Assembly: GCA_040882225.1 (NCBI GenBank) | Contig: JBBEBR010000014.1 | Location: 186,001 to 250,000 of the forward strand | Direction of reading: 5' to 3' | Length of the DNA stretch: 64,000 nt | Source of the DNA: Gracilimonas sp040882225 | Lineage (GTDB): Bacteria; Bacteroidota; Rhodothermia; Balneolales; Balneolaceae | In this document: positions 25,116 through 35,291 of the stretch, piece by piece | Layout of the letters: each line of letters opens with the position of its first letter | Numbering within the stretch: the stretch's first letter is position 1 | Position numbers and translations under genes: made by a program | Notes under the pieces: model-generated | Databases searched by the model: none | What the model was told of the DNA's origin: nothing | The model's input: only the letters and a program-made list of their open reading frames with translations

Positions 25116-26804
25116 GTGCAGATACGCCTTCAACAACTAAACCCCATTATTGGGGATTTATCTGGTAATAAGAAGCTAATTCTTGATGCAGTTTCCGTTG
25201 CAGAAAAAGACGGTATCGATATTTTGATGCTTCCTGAATTGATTACCAGCGGTTACCCTCCCATGGATTTACTTGAGCGGAAAATTTTTCGGGAAATGAT
25301 TTACCAGCTAAACTCGGAGATCATCAAATCTACAGGCAAAACAGTGGTTGTTTTTGGAACGGTTACCGAAAACATAGGTGGAAAAGGGCGAAAATGCTTT
25401 AACTCAGCTATTGTCGCACAAAATGGAAAGGAAATTGGCCTGATTCATAAATCACTTCTGCCAACTTACGACGTATTTGATGATCTCCGCTATTTTGAAC
25501 CGGGCGCCGAATTTGAACCGGTGATGATACATGGTTTCCCTTTCGGTATTACAGTTTGTGAAGATATCTGGTACAACAGCAGCGATATTCAGTATCATAT
25601 TTACGAAAGAAATCCGGCGGAAATTTTAACAAAAAAAGGAGCGAAAGCTATTCTAAATATCTCGGCTTCTCCGTTTACAAAAAATAGTCCGGTTTCCCGC
25701 AGAAAGATGCTTCAACAGCACGCAAAAGAATTAGGATTACCACTTTTTTATGTGAATCAGGTGGGGGGGCAAACTGAGTTGATTTTCGATGGTGATTCGC
25801 TTGCCATTGATGGTTCTGGAGAGGTTAAAGCCCGTTCTCAGAGGTTTGCACCAGATATTCTGGATGTTTTTTTTGATGAGAAGAATGGTGGCGTAGAACC
25901 TGCATCACCCCAAAAAGAAGTGTTACCGGAACCCGTTAAAGAGCAGCTGATTTTTGAAGCACTTGTGCTTGGTGTTAGGGATTATCTGAAGAAAACGAAA
26001 GCTGCTGATAAGGTGATTTTAGGGTTGAGCGGAGGAATTGATTCGGCGTTAGTTTGTACGATCGCAGTTGAAGCTTTGGGGGCAGAAAATGTGATTGCGG
26101 TTACTATGCCCTCGGAATTTTCTTCAGAAGGAAGTGTAAGTGATTCCCAGGAACTGGCTGATAATTTGGGCATTAAGTTGCTTGAAATTCCTATTATAGA
26201 AATTTATGAGACGTTTTTGGAGAGTCTTGAACCGGTTTTTAAAGGCACAGAATTCAATGTAGCTGAAGAAAATCTGCAAAGCCGGTCACGCGGAAATTTA
26301 CTGATGGCGATAGCCAATAAGTTTGGATACATCCTTCTGAATACCGGAAATAAATCTGAAATGGCAGTGGGATATTGTACTCTATATGGTGATATGGCTG
26401 GTGGAATTTCTGTGATTTCTGATGTTTACAAAACGGAAGTGTACACAATCAGCCGGTGGCTGAACGAGAATTATTATCAGAAAGAGGTGATTCCCGGTTC
26501 AATTTTGACAAAAGCGCCAAGCGCAGAATTACGGCCTGACCAAAAAGATTCTGATTCTTTACCTGATTACGAAACCTTAGACGCTATTTTAAAACTTTAT
26601 ATTGAAGAGCAGCTTTCACGGGTAGAAATAATTGAACAAGGCCATGAAGAGCAAATTGTAGATCAAACTCTAAAATTGGTTGATTTGAACGAATATAAAA
26701 GAAATCAGGCTCCTCCGGGATTCAAAGTTTCTTCGAAAGCTTTCGGGATTGGCAGAAGATGGCCTTTAGCGCAACAATGGACAGGGCAGGAAAAAAAGCT
26801 TTAA
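25116..26804 (+). CDS. nadE: glutamine-dependent NAD+ synthetase
   Basis: Two-domain enzyme making NAD from deamido-NAD with glutamine as nitrogen source. The N-terminal nitrilase-like glutaminase has the triad E41 (LPELITSGYPP), K112 (HKSLLPTYDVFDD) and C148 (TVCEDIW). The C-terminal synthetase has the PP-loop SGGIDS at 305-310, then LLNTGNKSEMAVGYCTLYGDMAGG and TKAPSAELRPDQKD. It is 562 residues, the expected length. Start GTG at 25116, the only one upstream of conserved sequence. Confidence 0.93.
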   Translation: MQIRLQQLNPIIGDLSGNKKLILDAVSVAEKDGIDILMLPELITSGYPPMDLLERKIFREMIYQLNSEIIKSTGKTVVVFGTVTENIGGKGRKCFNSAIVAQNGKEIGLIHKSLLPTYDVFDDLRYFEPGAEFEPVMIHGFPFGITVCEDIWYNSSDIQYHIYERNPAEILTKKGAKAILNISASPFTKNSPVSRRKMLQQHAKELGLPLFYVNQVGGQTELIFDGDSLAIDGSGEVKARSQRFAPDILDVFFDEKNGGVEPASPQKEVLPEPVKEQLIFEALVLGVRDYLKKTKAADKVILGLSGGIDSALVCTIAVEALGAENVIAVTMPSEFSSEGSVSDSQELADNLGIKLLEIPIIEIYETFLESLEPVFKGTEFNVAEENLQSRSRGNLLMAIANKFGYILLNTGNKSEMAVGYCTLYGDMAGGISVISDVYKTEVYTISRWLNENYYQKEVIPGSILTKAPSAELRPDQKDSDSLPDYETLDAILKLYIEEQLSRVEIIEQGHEEQIVDQTLKLVDLNEYKRNQAPPGFKVSSKAFGIGRRWPLAQQWTGQEKKL

Positions 26805-26837
26805 TCTGAAAAAAATCAAAAAAGCAGGCGCTAAAAA

Positions 26838-26854
26838 GTAACGAAATTCGTTAC
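26838..26854. promoter_or_regulatory. perfect palindrome between nadE and the transglycosylase gene
   Basis: GTAACGAA-A-TTCGTTAC, an 8-bp inverted repeat with a one-base centre, 80 nt upstream of the next start. Too short a loop for a terminator hairpin and no T run follows, so an operator for a dimeric regulator is the simpler reading. The regulator is unknown. Confidence 0.4.
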
Positions 26855-26934
26855 CCGCCAGTCAAGAGATTTATTACAGAGTTATATCCAATTATTAGTA
26901 CTTTCAAAACAAATAAAAAATCATCTTCAAAAAT

Positions 26935-28932
26935 ATGCTAAAGAAGTTACAGCTATCAGTTATTGCTATTACTTGTTATGTCTTTTTTTCGACGAGCCTT
27001 TTAGCCCAGGACAGCACCTCCACAATCGACCTTAATGACATGCCGTTAAGGCTACTCCATTATAACAGCCCCATGCTTGGAAATCCGGATGGTGGATTTG
27101 CAACACAACAACCTGCACTTCAAGAGTTAGATAGTTTTCAGAAAGATATTTTAAGCCGTATTTCTGATGTATATCGCATTCAAATATTAGCGCTTGAGGC
27201 ACAGGTAAATGATGATCCACTGGAAGCTGAAACTCAAATCAACAACGCTCTTGCTGCTACACAGAACCTGTTGGATGATTTCCCTGAAATAAACGCTGAT
27301 CGCAGATTTGCAGAATTATATCGCTCGGTAATTTCTGAGTATCGACAGTTTTACGGTGTTAGTGAAGTTGGGATTGAAGTAGAAGGTGAAATTTTTGCTA
27401 TTCAGGAAGAATTATTTTCGGATGATGACAGCTGGATGGAAAGCGATTATAAGTTCCCGGAAGACCTGAATATTCAAAAAACTCAGGTGCCCCTTATACA
27501 GAATGAGTTTGTAAACCGGCATTTAGTGTATTACACACTTCGCCGGCCCGAGGTGATGGAATCATGGCTTACCCGTGCGGTGAAGTACCAGCCAATGATG
27601 CGCAAAATTTTTAAAGAAGAAGGTGTTCCAGAGGAATTAACTTATTTGGCTTTTATTGAGAGTGGGCTAAATCCTACCGCAAAGAGTTGGGCTGCCGCAG
27701 TTGGTATGTGGCAGTTTATCCGCGCAACCGGTTCAGTTTATGGTTTGGAAGCAAACTGGTGGGTAGATGAACGCCAGGATCCAGAAAAAGCCACCCGTGC
27801 GGCCGCACGTCATCTAAAAGATTTACATAATATTTGGGGTGACTGGCATTTAGCCATGGCGGGTTATAATATTAGCCCAAGAGGACTAAAACGTGCCATA
27901 AGCAGGGCAGGTGGAGTGAAAGATTACTGGGCGGCATATCCATATTTACCGAGAGAAACGAGAGGATATATCCCCGGTTTTATAGCTACTACTATGATTG
28001 GGATGAATCCAGAGGAATTTGGATTTCAGGACAAATATGAAGGCACGCCTTATAGTTATGAAGTTGCTGAGGTGGATGGTTTGATGGAATTACAAGATTT
28101 AGCAAAAGCGGCCGGTATTTCTACGGAGGAGCTTAAGGATTATAATCCCGAGCTTTTACGTTGGGCTACACCTCCTGGTGGAAAATATCCCCTGAAGTTA
28201 CCTGCCGAAGTTAAGGCCGTTTTTTTGGTGAACTATGAAAGCATTCCCAAAGAAAGCCGCAGCCAAAATATTACCATGCACACCGTTCGTAGTGGTGAAT
28301 CGATTGGTTTGATAGCCCGAAAGTACGGAACTACTGTTGCAGGTATTTATGGCTCAAATGATAACCTGTCGAACACCATATATCCCGGACAGAAAATTGT
28401 AATTCCTCTTCCTAAAGGCAGTGCAACCCAACTATCTGCGAATCAGCCTACTAATCAACAAAAAAATACCGTACCTGCTCGAACATCAACTAAGGTAACG
28501 GCTCCGGCAAATACCTCAACCGTTAAATACAAGGTGAAAACCGGCGATACGATAGGACATATTGCAGAATGGTATGATGTAAGGGCGTGGGAAATCCGAA
28601 CCTGGAATGGTATTGGTAATTCAATACGGGTAGGTCAGAATTTAACGGTTCATGTTCCTAACAACAGGAAAAGTCACTATGAAAAAGTGAACACCCTGAG
28701 CTATGCGGAAAAGCAGGAGATTGAACGCAAACAACGTAGCGGGCAAAATGTATTTATCGCATCAGCTACCTCTACCAACAGCGGGCAAACAACTTATACC
28801 GTACGCCGCAACGATACTCTTAGCGAGATTGCTGATAGCTTCGGGTTGAAATTAAGTGAACTTCGAAGTTTGAATAACATCACAGGAAACAGAATTTATG
28901 TAGGGCAAACCCTGCGTGTAAGCGCTGAGTAA
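26935..28932 (+). CDS. membrane-bound lytic murein transglycosylase with three LysM domains (MltD-like)
   Basis: 665 residues. Signal peptide about 1-24 (ending LLAQ). A predicted helical region precedes the SLT domain at about 225-345, with the catalytic Glu at 242 (YLAFIESGLNP), then GMWQFIRATG and MAGYNISP. Three LysM repeats lie at about 445-490, 527-572 and 620-663 (TVRSGESIGLIARKYGTT, KVKTGDTIGHIAEWYD, TVRRNDTLSEIADSFG). It cleaves peptidoglycan to anhydromuropeptides, the products handled by the AnmK/MurQ route encoded earlier in this window. Only 2 nt separate it from the S41 peptidase gene. Confidence 0.88.
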   Translation: MLKKLQLSVIAITCYVFFSTSLLAQDSTSTIDLNDMPLRLLHYNSPMLGNPDGGFATQQPALQELDSFQKDILSRISDVYRIQILALEAQVNDDPLEAETQINNALAATQNLLDDFPEINADRRFAELYRSVISEYRQFYGVSEVGIEVEGEIFAIQEELFSDDDSWMESDYKFPEDLNIQKTQVPLIQNEFVNRHLVYYTLRRPEVMESWLTRAVKYQPMMRKIFKEEGVPEELTYLAFIESGLNPTAKSWAAAVGMWQFIRATGSVYGLEANWWVDERQDPEKATRAAARHLKDLHNIWGDWHLAMAGYNISPRGLKRAISRAGGVKDYWAAYPYLPRETRGYIPGFIATTMIGMNPEEFGFQDKYEGTPYSYEVAEVDGLMELQDLAKAAGISTEELKDYNPELLRWATPPGGKYPLKLPAEVKAVFLVNYESIPKESRSQNITMHTVRSGESIGLIARKYGTTVAGIYGSNDNLSNTIYPGQKIVIPLPKGSATQLSANQPTNQQKNTVPARTSTKVTAPANTSTVKYKVKTGDTIGHIAEWYDVRAWEIRTWNGIGNSIRVGQNLTVHVPNNRKSHYEKVNTLSYAEKQEIERKQRSGQNVFIASATSTNSGQTTYTVRRNDTLSEIADSFGLKLSELRSLNNITGNRIYVGQTLRVSAE

Positions 28933-28934
28933 AG

Positions 28935-30575
28935 ATGAAGAGAAGGAAGTATAAAATAGGTTTGGCGGCAATTTTTCTGGTGCTTGCATCCGTGGGGATA
29001 GCCGCGCAACAAACAGACATCTACTTCCTGATAAAAAAAAACTTTAGCATTTTCAGTAAAGCTTATGAAAGCGTTTCTCTTGAATATGTGGATGAAGTAG
29101 ATCCGGAAGTTTTGATGCGCAATGGAATGGACGCCATGCTCGAAACTCTGGATCCTTACACGGTGATGTTCAATGAGTCTCAAAATGAGCAGGCGGAAAT
29201 CTTTTCACGGGGTAATTACGCCGGAGTAGGAATTGACGCCGGTTATCGTGATGGAAAAATTGTGGTGGTTGCTCCGGTTGATGGCGGGCCCGCCGCAAAA
29301 GCCGGAATCCGTGCAGGCGATGTGATTGTTGCCGTGGATGGAATTTCTACGGAGAATTTGCAACCCGAAGAAGTAAGCACCTTAACTGCGGGGGAATCAG
29401 GCTCTGAGGTTACCGTAACTATTGAGAGGTTTGGGATTAATCAGACGCTGGATTTTAAGCTCAAACGCGAGCGCATTGAAATTACGAATGTGTCGTATTC
29501 CGGTTTAATCGGAAAAGAGAAAAACACCGGTTACATTCGTCTTAGCCAGTTTGGCAATAAGTCGGCAGATGAGATTAGAACCGCAATTGTGGAGCTTTCG
29601 GAACAAGCCGATTTGCAGGGTTTGGTTTTAGATCTTCGTGATAATCCAGGTGGAATTTTACAAGAAGCAGTGGGTATCATAGATAAATTCATTGAGCCGG
29701 GGATGACGGTGGTTGAAACGCGTGGGAGACTCGCTGAATACAACCAGATTTTTGCCACCCGGGAGCCCGTACTGTTCGAAAAACCTTTGGTTGTTTTAAT
29801 GAATGGTGGCAGTGCAAGTGCCTCAGAGGTTGTTGCTGGTACTTTACAAGATTTGGATCGAGCGCTTATCCTTGGGGAACAAAGTTTTGGAAAAGGGTTG
29901 GTACAGATTGTGAAACCGCTGCCTTATAATACCTCCCTGAAAATCACCATATCCAGATATTATATTCCAAGTGGCAGAAGTATTCAATCTATTAAGTACA
30001 CTCATCAGGGAAGAAATTCCGGAACGGTAAATTCAGACTCTTCCGAAAACGAATTCCAAACCAGGAACGGGCGTATTGTTTATGAAGGCCGTGGAATTGA
30101 ACCTGACGTAGAAAGTAGCGCTGAGGGTATGAGCTTGCTGGAAACCGCTCTTTTGCAACAAGGCATGTATTTTAATTTTGCGACGGAATTTGAAGCCACG
30201 AATGATAATTTTAATGTGGAAAGTTTGCCTGATGAAGTTCTTGAAGAGTTCAACCGATACATTGACAAACACCATTTTAGTTATAGAACTGATGCCGAAA
30301 GAACTCTTGAAGAGCTCGAAAAGCAGTTGTCCGGAACCGAAGGCGGTAGTAAGGAAGTGGAAGCGTTAAGGAGCTTCATCAGCAAAGAAAAAGAAATGCA
30401 GTATAAAGAAAGGGAAAAGCAGATTCGGGACGCGTTATTTTTGGAGCTTGTATCACGATATGAAGGACAAACGGGAAGAATTGAGGCCAGTCTTGAATTG
30501 GATGCGGAAGTTATAGAGGCATTGAATTTTATCACCCAAAAAGAAGAAATGGCCAAATTGCTGTCGGGGCAATAA
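28935..30575 (+). CDS. S41-family C-terminal processing peptidase
   Basis: 546 residues: N-terminal signal or anchor (IGLAAIFLVLASVGIAA), a PDZ domain at about 95-165 (GVGIDAGYRDGKIVVVAPVDGGPAAKAGIRAGDVIVAVDG), then the protease core with NGGSASASEVVAGT (290-303, nucleophilic serine) and lysine K320 in GEQSFGKGLVQ. The last 150 residues are an extension rich in E/K. It degrades or trims periplasmic proteins from the C-terminus. It is tightly linked to the transglycosylase gene upstream and the PHP gene downstream (1-nt gap). Confidence 0.9.
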   Translation: MKRRKYKIGLAAIFLVLASVGIAAQQTDIYFLIKKNFSIFSKAYESVSLEYVDEVDPEVLMRNGMDAMLETLDPYTVMFNESQNEQAEIFSRGNYAGVGIDAGYRDGKIVVVAPVDGGPAAKAGIRAGDVIVAVDGISTENLQPEEVSTLTAGESGSEVTVTIERFGINQTLDFKLKRERIEITNVSYSGLIGKEKNTGYIRLSQFGNKSADEIRTAIVELSEQADLQGLVLDLRDNPGGILQEAVGIIDKFIEPGMTVVETRGRLAEYNQIFATREPVLFEKPLVVLMNGGSASASEVVAGTLQDLDRALILGEQSFGKGLVQIVKPLPYNTSLKITISRYYIPSGRSIQSIKYTHQGRNSGTVNSDSSENEFQTRNGRIVYEGRGIEPDVESSAEGMSLLETALLQQGMYFNFATEFEATNDNFNVESLPDEVLEEFNRYIDKHHFSYRTDAERTLEELEKQLSGTEGGSKEVEALRSFISKEKEMQYKEREKQIRDALFLELVSRYEGQTGRIEASLELDAEVIEALNFITQKEEMAKLLSGQ

Positions 30576-30576
30576 G

Positions 30577-31428
30577 ATGCTTTCTAAAGCTGATTTACAT
30601 ATTCATACGGTATGCTCTGATGGCAAGCTTCACCCCAAAGAAGCTGTTCAGCTGGCTAAAGAAAAAAAACTGGTGAGCCTTTCAATAACGGATCACGATA
30701 CTTTCAAAGGATATTTTGAAGCCGAAGAAGAAGCCCTGAAAGCGGAAATAGAACTCATTCCCGGAGTGGAAATCACAGCAACTTTAGGAGATAAAGAAGC
30801 ACATATTCTTGCTTATTATTTCGATCCGCAAGCTACCATTTTAAGTGAATTTTTAGTTCACCAAAAAAGAGCGCGCAAAGAACGAATCAAGGGTATCATT
30901 CACACCATCAATAAAACAGGGGTTGATGTAGAGTATTCTGAGGTTTGGGCTGAAGCCAATGGCGCAAATATCGGGCGGCCGCATCTTGCGCGTGTACTAA
31001 AGCAAAAAGGATATGTGCATAATACTAAGGAGGCTTTTATGCGGTACCTGAGCAACCAAAAACTCGGTTCAATAAAAAATACGTATCCTGATTTTAAGGA
31101 AGTGATAGACATCATCAAAAGCGCTGGTGGAGCCTGTATTGTTGCGCATCCCGGGAAAATGTATTCCGCTGATGAACTAAAGGAATTTGTAGATGCCGGT
31201 ATTGACGGGTTGGAATGTATTCATCCCAGCCATAATTTTACCCTTCAAAAAAAGTACTCAGAGTTTTGCGAAAATAATGCTCTGCTAATGACCGGAGGAA
31301 GTGACAGCCATGTAGGCTTGGATGCAGGATATACTAATCTTGGTGTGGTTACCATCGCCTATAAGCATGTGGAAAAAATGAAGAGAATGACAGATCAACG
31401 TAAAAAACTTTCAGTAATTAAAAACTAA
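30577..31428 (+). CDS. PHP-domain phosphoesterase (nucleoside 3',5'-bisphosphate phosphatase/RNase AM-like)
   Basis: 283 residues with the four PHP metal motifs: DLHIHTVCSDG (H8, H10), ITDHDTF, IPGVEITA and late GGSDSH. The family includes E. coli YciV (RNase AM), acting on RNA 5' ends and 3',5'-nucleotides. An insert typical of YciV-like proteins (IGRPHLARVLKQKGY) is present. It is in the middle of a 12-kb same-strand run, and co-transcription with the S41 peptidase is likely. Confidence 0.82.
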   Translation: MLSKADLHIHTVCSDGKLHPKEAVQLAKEKKLVSLSITDHDTFKGYFEAEEEALKAEIELIPGVEITATLGDKEAHILAYYFDPQATILSEFLVHQKRARKERIKGIIHTINKTGVDVEYSEVWAEANGANIGRPHLARVLKQKGYVHNTKEAFMRYLSNQKLGSIKNTYPDFKEVIDIIKSAGGACIVAHPGKMYSADELKEFVDAGIDGLECIHPSHNFTLQKKYSEFCENNALLMTGGSDSHVGLDAGYTNLGVVTIAYKHVEKMKRMTDQRKKLSVIKN

Positions 31429-31429
31429 C

Positions 31430-31900
31430 ATGGGAATAGAATTTATTGAGGGCGGTACACATCCAGGAAAAGTGAAAGTGGGAATCGTGGTTTCGAGATG
31501 GAACTCTATGATTACCGAAAAAATGTTAGAAGGCTCTCTTTCTGTTTTGAAAGGAAATGGGGTTTCGGAAGAAGATATAACCGTAGTGCGATGTCCGGGT
31601 TCTTATGAAATTCCTTTAACTGTGCAAAAACTTCTGGAGCATAGGGAACTGGATGGAGTAATTGCTTTAGGTGTGGTGATTCGGGGAGGAACTCCTCACT
31701 TCGAATACGTTTGTGACGCCGTAAACAGGGGAATCACCGATCTTATATTGAAACATAATAAACCAATAGCCTTTGGAGTTCTTACAACTGATAATGTTAA
31801 ACAGGCACTGGAGCGTTCTGGCGAAAAAGGGAACAAAGGCGGGGAAGCAACCTTGGCACTTTTGGAAATGATTTCAGTAGATCAAAATCTAAAGCACTAA
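31430..31900 (+). CDS. ribH: 6,7-dimethyl-8-ribityllumazine synthase
   Basis: Penultimate step of riboflavin synthesis. The 156 residues contain the N-terminal IVVSRWNSMITEKMLEGS, VRCPGSYEIPLTVQKL, the catalytic histidine in GTPHFEYVCDAV (about H88), and FGVLTTDNVKQALERSG. Full length. It lies 1 nt after the PHP gene. Other rib genes are not in the window. Confidence 0.94.
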   Translation: MGIEFIEGGTHPGKVKVGIVVSRWNSMITEKMLEGSLSVLKGNGVSEEDITVVRCPGSYEIPLTVQKLLEHRELDGVIALGVVIRGGTPHFEYVCDAVNRGITDLILKHNKPIAFGVLTTDNVKQALERSGEKGNKGGEATLALLEMISVDQNLKH

Positions 31901-31972
31901 GGATTAATTTACCTTGATATCCGACGCATAAAACTCTAATTTTCGAAGCTTGAAATTCAGCCAAAAAATCAC

Positions 31973-32800
31973 TTGAAAGAGTTAACTCTAACAAATAAAA
32001 TTCAAACCGACGAAGATAAGCAGAAGCAAGAAATTGTGAAGCAGTCGGGTGAAATCCCATTACATATCGCCATCATTATGGACGGAAATGGGAGATGGGC
32101 TAAGAGTAAAGGCAGCATTCGGTTGCATGGGCATAAAGTTGGTGTCGATTCTGTGCGTGATATCACCGAATCATGTGCGCAGTTAGGAGTTAAATATCTC
32201 ACCTTGTATGCTTTTTCTACAGAAAACTGGGGCCGGCCTTCTGCCGAAGTGCGCGGATTAATGAGGCTGCTTGTTTCCTCTCTCAGAAAAGAAGCCGATA
32301 ACCTGAACCGCAATAATATTCGATTAGCTACCATCGGGCAAATGGATCGTTTTCCGCAGGATTGTCAGGATGAACTTAAAGAAGCTATAGAACTTACAAG
32401 TGCAAACGATCGTCTGGAGCTTTGTCTGGCTTTGAGTTATTCGGGAAGATGGGATATTACCGAAGCCGTAAAGAAAATTGCCGGGCATGTAAAAGAAGGC
32501 CGTTTAGATCCTTCTCTTATAAACGATCAAATGATAAGCGACCATTTATCGACTGCTGATGTACCCGATCCTGATTTAATTATCAGAACCAGTGGAGAAT
32601 ATCGAATCAGTAATTTTTTACTATGGCAATTAGCCTATTCAGAATTATATATTACAGAAACGTACTGGCCCGATTTCAGAAGGGATGAACTTTATGAAGC
32701 CATACGCTCTTTTCACGAAAGAGATCGCAGATTTGGAAAAATCGGATCTTCCAAAGACGAAAATTCATTCTCATCTCGTTTTTTTAACAAAAAATCTTAA
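31973..32800 (+). CDS. uppS: undecaprenyl diphosphate synthase (isoprenyl transferase)
   Basis: Cis-prenyltransferase making the lipid carrier for cell-wall polymers. The 275 residues contain IAIIMDGNGRWA (D37 the Mg/diphosphate ligand), HGHKVGVDSVRDI, LTLYAFSTENWGRP, DLIIRTSGEYRISNFLLWQ and the late WPDFRRDELYEAI. TTG at 31973 gives a 28-residue leader before the conserved core; a later start is possible. Immediately upstream of bamA, a common order in this part of the tree. Confidence 0.92.
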   Translation: MKELTLTNKIQTDEDKQKQEIVKQSGEIPLHIAIIMDGNGRWAKSKGSIRLHGHKVGVDSVRDITESCAQLGVKYLTLYAFSTENWGRPSAEVRGLMRLLVSSLRKEADNLNRNNIRLATIGQMDRFPQDCQDELKEAIELTSANDRLELCLALSYSGRWDITEAVKKIAGHVKEGRLDPSLINDQMISDHLSTADVPDPDLIIRTSGEYRISNFLLWQLAYSELYITETYWPDFRRDELYEAIRSFHERDRRFGKIGSSKDENSFSSRFFNKKS

Positions 32801-32828
32801 GCATCAACAAAGAGGCGTGTACTTACTT

Positions 32829-35291
32829 TTGAAACGATTTTTATTAGCTACCTTATTGACAACTGGAATTGGGTTTATCCCGCAACTTGCTTTCACACAG
32901 GATATTGAGATCACAGATCCTACCGCAGAAACTCCGCAGGAATATCAGATAGCGGAAGTTAGTGTGGAGGGTAATGTGAATACACGCACTCAGTTTATTA
33001 TAAACGCAAGTACACTAACCGAAGGATCTACTATTGTTTATCCGGGCGATGATATTAAAGACGCCATCGAGCGATTGTACCGTTCAGGTTTGTTTTCTGA
33101 TATTAACATTTATGTGACCTCAAAATCAGGCAGTACCATCAGTTTTATGATTGAGGTTGTTGAGCAGCCGCGGATTTATGATTACAAAATTGAGAATATC
33201 AAAAGGTCGCAGCGCAGAGATCTTAATGATCTGATTACTTTACTTCCGGGAACAGCAATTACAGAAGCAAATATTGGGCAGGCAAAAAACACCATACGGC
33301 GATTTTATAAGCAAAAAGGCTATTGGCAGACAAATGTTGAAGTAAGAACGGAAGAAGTTGAAGAGGTTGAAGATCGTGTGCGAGTAGTTTTTGACATCGA
33401 TCCCGGCCACAGGTTTGAAGTGAAGGATATCTCCTTTAATGGCAACGAGCAGTTTTCCGATAAAAGCCTTCGTAAAAGAATTAAGCCGTTGAAACAGGAC
33501 GCCTGGTGGAAGATTTTTGGCAAGAAAGTTTTCAAGCAAGAAGACTTTGAAGAAGGAAAAGAGAAGATTCTTACTTTTTACAGAAACAATGGTTTTGCCG
33601 ACGTAAGAATTCTGGATGACAGTGTGTATACCTATAACTATAAAGACGATAAAACCGGCGTTCGGGTTGAAGTTAATATTGTGGAAGGCCCTCAGTACAA
33701 AATTCGAAATATAACCTGGGATGGCAACACCGTTTACTCTGATCAAAACCTAACCACTTCTCTTGGCTTTCAAAAAGGAGATGTTTTCGATCAGGGGAAA
33801 TATGAGGAAAACACTTCCATCAACAAGAATAACACAGATATTATGAGCCTGTATCATGATATTGGCTATCTCTTTTTTCAGTTAGATCCTTCTGTAAAGA
33901 AAGTAGCGGAAGACTCCCTGGATTTACATTTCGATATTTATGAGGATGAAATCGCAACCATCGACCAGGTAGATTTTACCGGAAATACCCGTACGCATGA
34001 TGATGTAGTTCGCAGAACTCTTCGCACAATTCCAGGGTCTACTTATAGTCGTCAAGCTATCATAAGAACTATAAGGGAACTTGGAACCCTTGGATTTTTT
34101 GATCCAGCTTCTATTGATCCACAGCTTGCTCCGAACCAATCAGAGAAAACCGTTGGGATTACCTACAATTTAGATGACACCAAGAGCACCAGTAACTTTG
34201 AATTTTCCGGTGGCTATGGCGGTCCAACTATTGGGGTGATTTTATCAGCACGTCTTAATTTCAACAACTTTTCCATCGCACGCGCTTTTGAAGATGGCGG
34301 GTGGAATCCAATTCCTTCTGGTGATGGACAGGAAGTTTCTTTGGGAGTACAGGTAACCGGTCAGGGTTATCAAAGTTATAGCTTTGGTTTCAGAGAACCT
34401 TGGTTTAGAGGACGCCCAACTTCTGTGGGATTCAATGTTTCCTACGACTTTATCAATTACAGAGGCAGCAATGAGAAGAATGAGCTTTTCTCAAGTTCAG
34501 TTTCAATCGGTAAAATGTTACGTTTTCCAGACGATTATTTCTCGCAAAGAACTGTTGTCGGATATCAGCTATATGATGTAGTTGGTAATACCTCGTTTCT
34601 TGCGGAAGGAACTTCGAGTCTTTTCACTATTCAGCAAGTTTTAGAGCGGAATTCACTTGATAATCCAATTTCACCAAACTCAGGTTCTAAATTTAGTTTG
34701 TCTGCTGAAGTTGCACCGCCATTGCCCGGTTTTTCTGAGTATTACAAATTCAGAACATCCTATCAATATCATGTGCCCATAGTTGATAAGTTGGTAATGA
34801 CCAGTCAGGTAGATTATGGTTATATCGGCTACTTCACCCAAGATAAAAGAAGTGAGTTAAAACGCTTCCTTGTGGGTGGTACTCAGCTTCAGCAGCGCCA
34901 AAGTTTCCTTTATGATAATATCGACCTTAGAGGATATCCCGGCGGAACACAGGAAAGTATCGCACCCATTGTTGATGGGCGTAAAGTTGGAGGAAGGCTC
35001 TTTAGTAAATACTCTTTAGAGCTGCGCTATCCTGCTGTGGCGAACGAGCAGGTTCAGATAATTCCTTATTCTTTTGTTGATGCCGGAAATTCTTATGAGG
35101 ATTTTGAGCATTTTGATCCATTTAGTGTAAAAAGGTCAGCCGGTTTTGGTGTTCGCTTGTACCTGCCTATTTTAGGGTTAATTGATTTAAGCTACGGTTA
35201 CAGATTTGATGGTGTAGATGTAGTGGGTACCGGCAGAGATATACAGCCGGGGAATTGGGAATTCTTATTTAACATTGGGGCTCCATTCTAA
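32829..35291 (+). CDS. bamA: outer-membrane assembly factor BamA
   Basis: 820 residues from TTG at 32829, chosen because it gives a proper signal peptide (KRFLLATLLTTGIGFIPQLAFTQ); an open frame extends back to 32685 inside uppS but its leader is not protein-like. Five POTRA repeats span about 35-425 (EVSVEGNVNTRTQFI, VKDISFNGNEQFSDKSL, IRNITWDGNTVYSDQNL, IDQVDFTGNTRTHDDVV). The Omp85 barrel follows, with RGYPGG and terminal WEFLFNIGAPF. It inserts beta-barrel proteins, and its stop overlaps the first ompH start (TAATG). Confidence 0.92.
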   Translation: MKRFLLATLLTTGIGFIPQLAFTQDIEITDPTAETPQEYQIAEVSVEGNVNTRTQFIINASTLTEGSTIVYPGDDIKDAIERLYRSGLFSDINIYVTSKSGSTISFMIEVVEQPRIYDYKIENIKRSQRRDLNDLITLLPGTAITEANIGQAKNTIRRFYKQKGYWQTNVEVRTEEVEEVEDRVRVVFDIDPGHRFEVKDISFNGNEQFSDKSLRKRIKPLKQDAWWKIFGKKVFKQEDFEEGKEKILTFYRNNGFADVRILDDSVYTYNYKDDKTGVRVEVNIVEGPQYKIRNITWDGNTVYSDQNLTTSLGFQKGDVFDQGKYEENTSINKNNTDIMSLYHDIGYLFFQLDPSVKKVAEDSLDLHFDIYEDEIATIDQVDFTGNTRTHDDVVRRTLRTIPGSTYSRQAIIRTIRELGTLGFFDPASIDPQLAPNQSEKTVGITYNLDDTKSTSNFEFSGGYGGPTIGVILSARLNFNNFSIARAFEDGGWNPIPSGDGQEVSLGVQVTGQGYQSYSFGFREPWFRGRPTSVGFNVSYDFINYRGSNEKNELFSSSVSIGKMLRFPDDYFSQRTVVGYQLYDVVGNTSFLAEGTSSLFTIQQVLERNSLDNPISPNSGSKFSLSAEVAPPLPGFSEYYKFRTSYQYHVPIVDKLVMTSQVDYGYIGYFTQDKRSELKRFLVGGTQLQQRQSFLYDNIDLRGYPGGTQESIAPIVDGRKVGGRLFSKYSLELRYPAVANEQVQIIPYSFVDAGNSYEDFEHFDPFSVKRSAGFGVRLYLPILGLIDLSYGYRFDGVDVVGTGRDIQPGNWEFLFNIGAPF

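Noticed and set aside
32685..32828. Longer N-terminus for BamA overlapping uppS
   Set aside because: The 48 extra residues lie in the uppS coding region and would bury the signal peptide; TTG 32829 is the better start.
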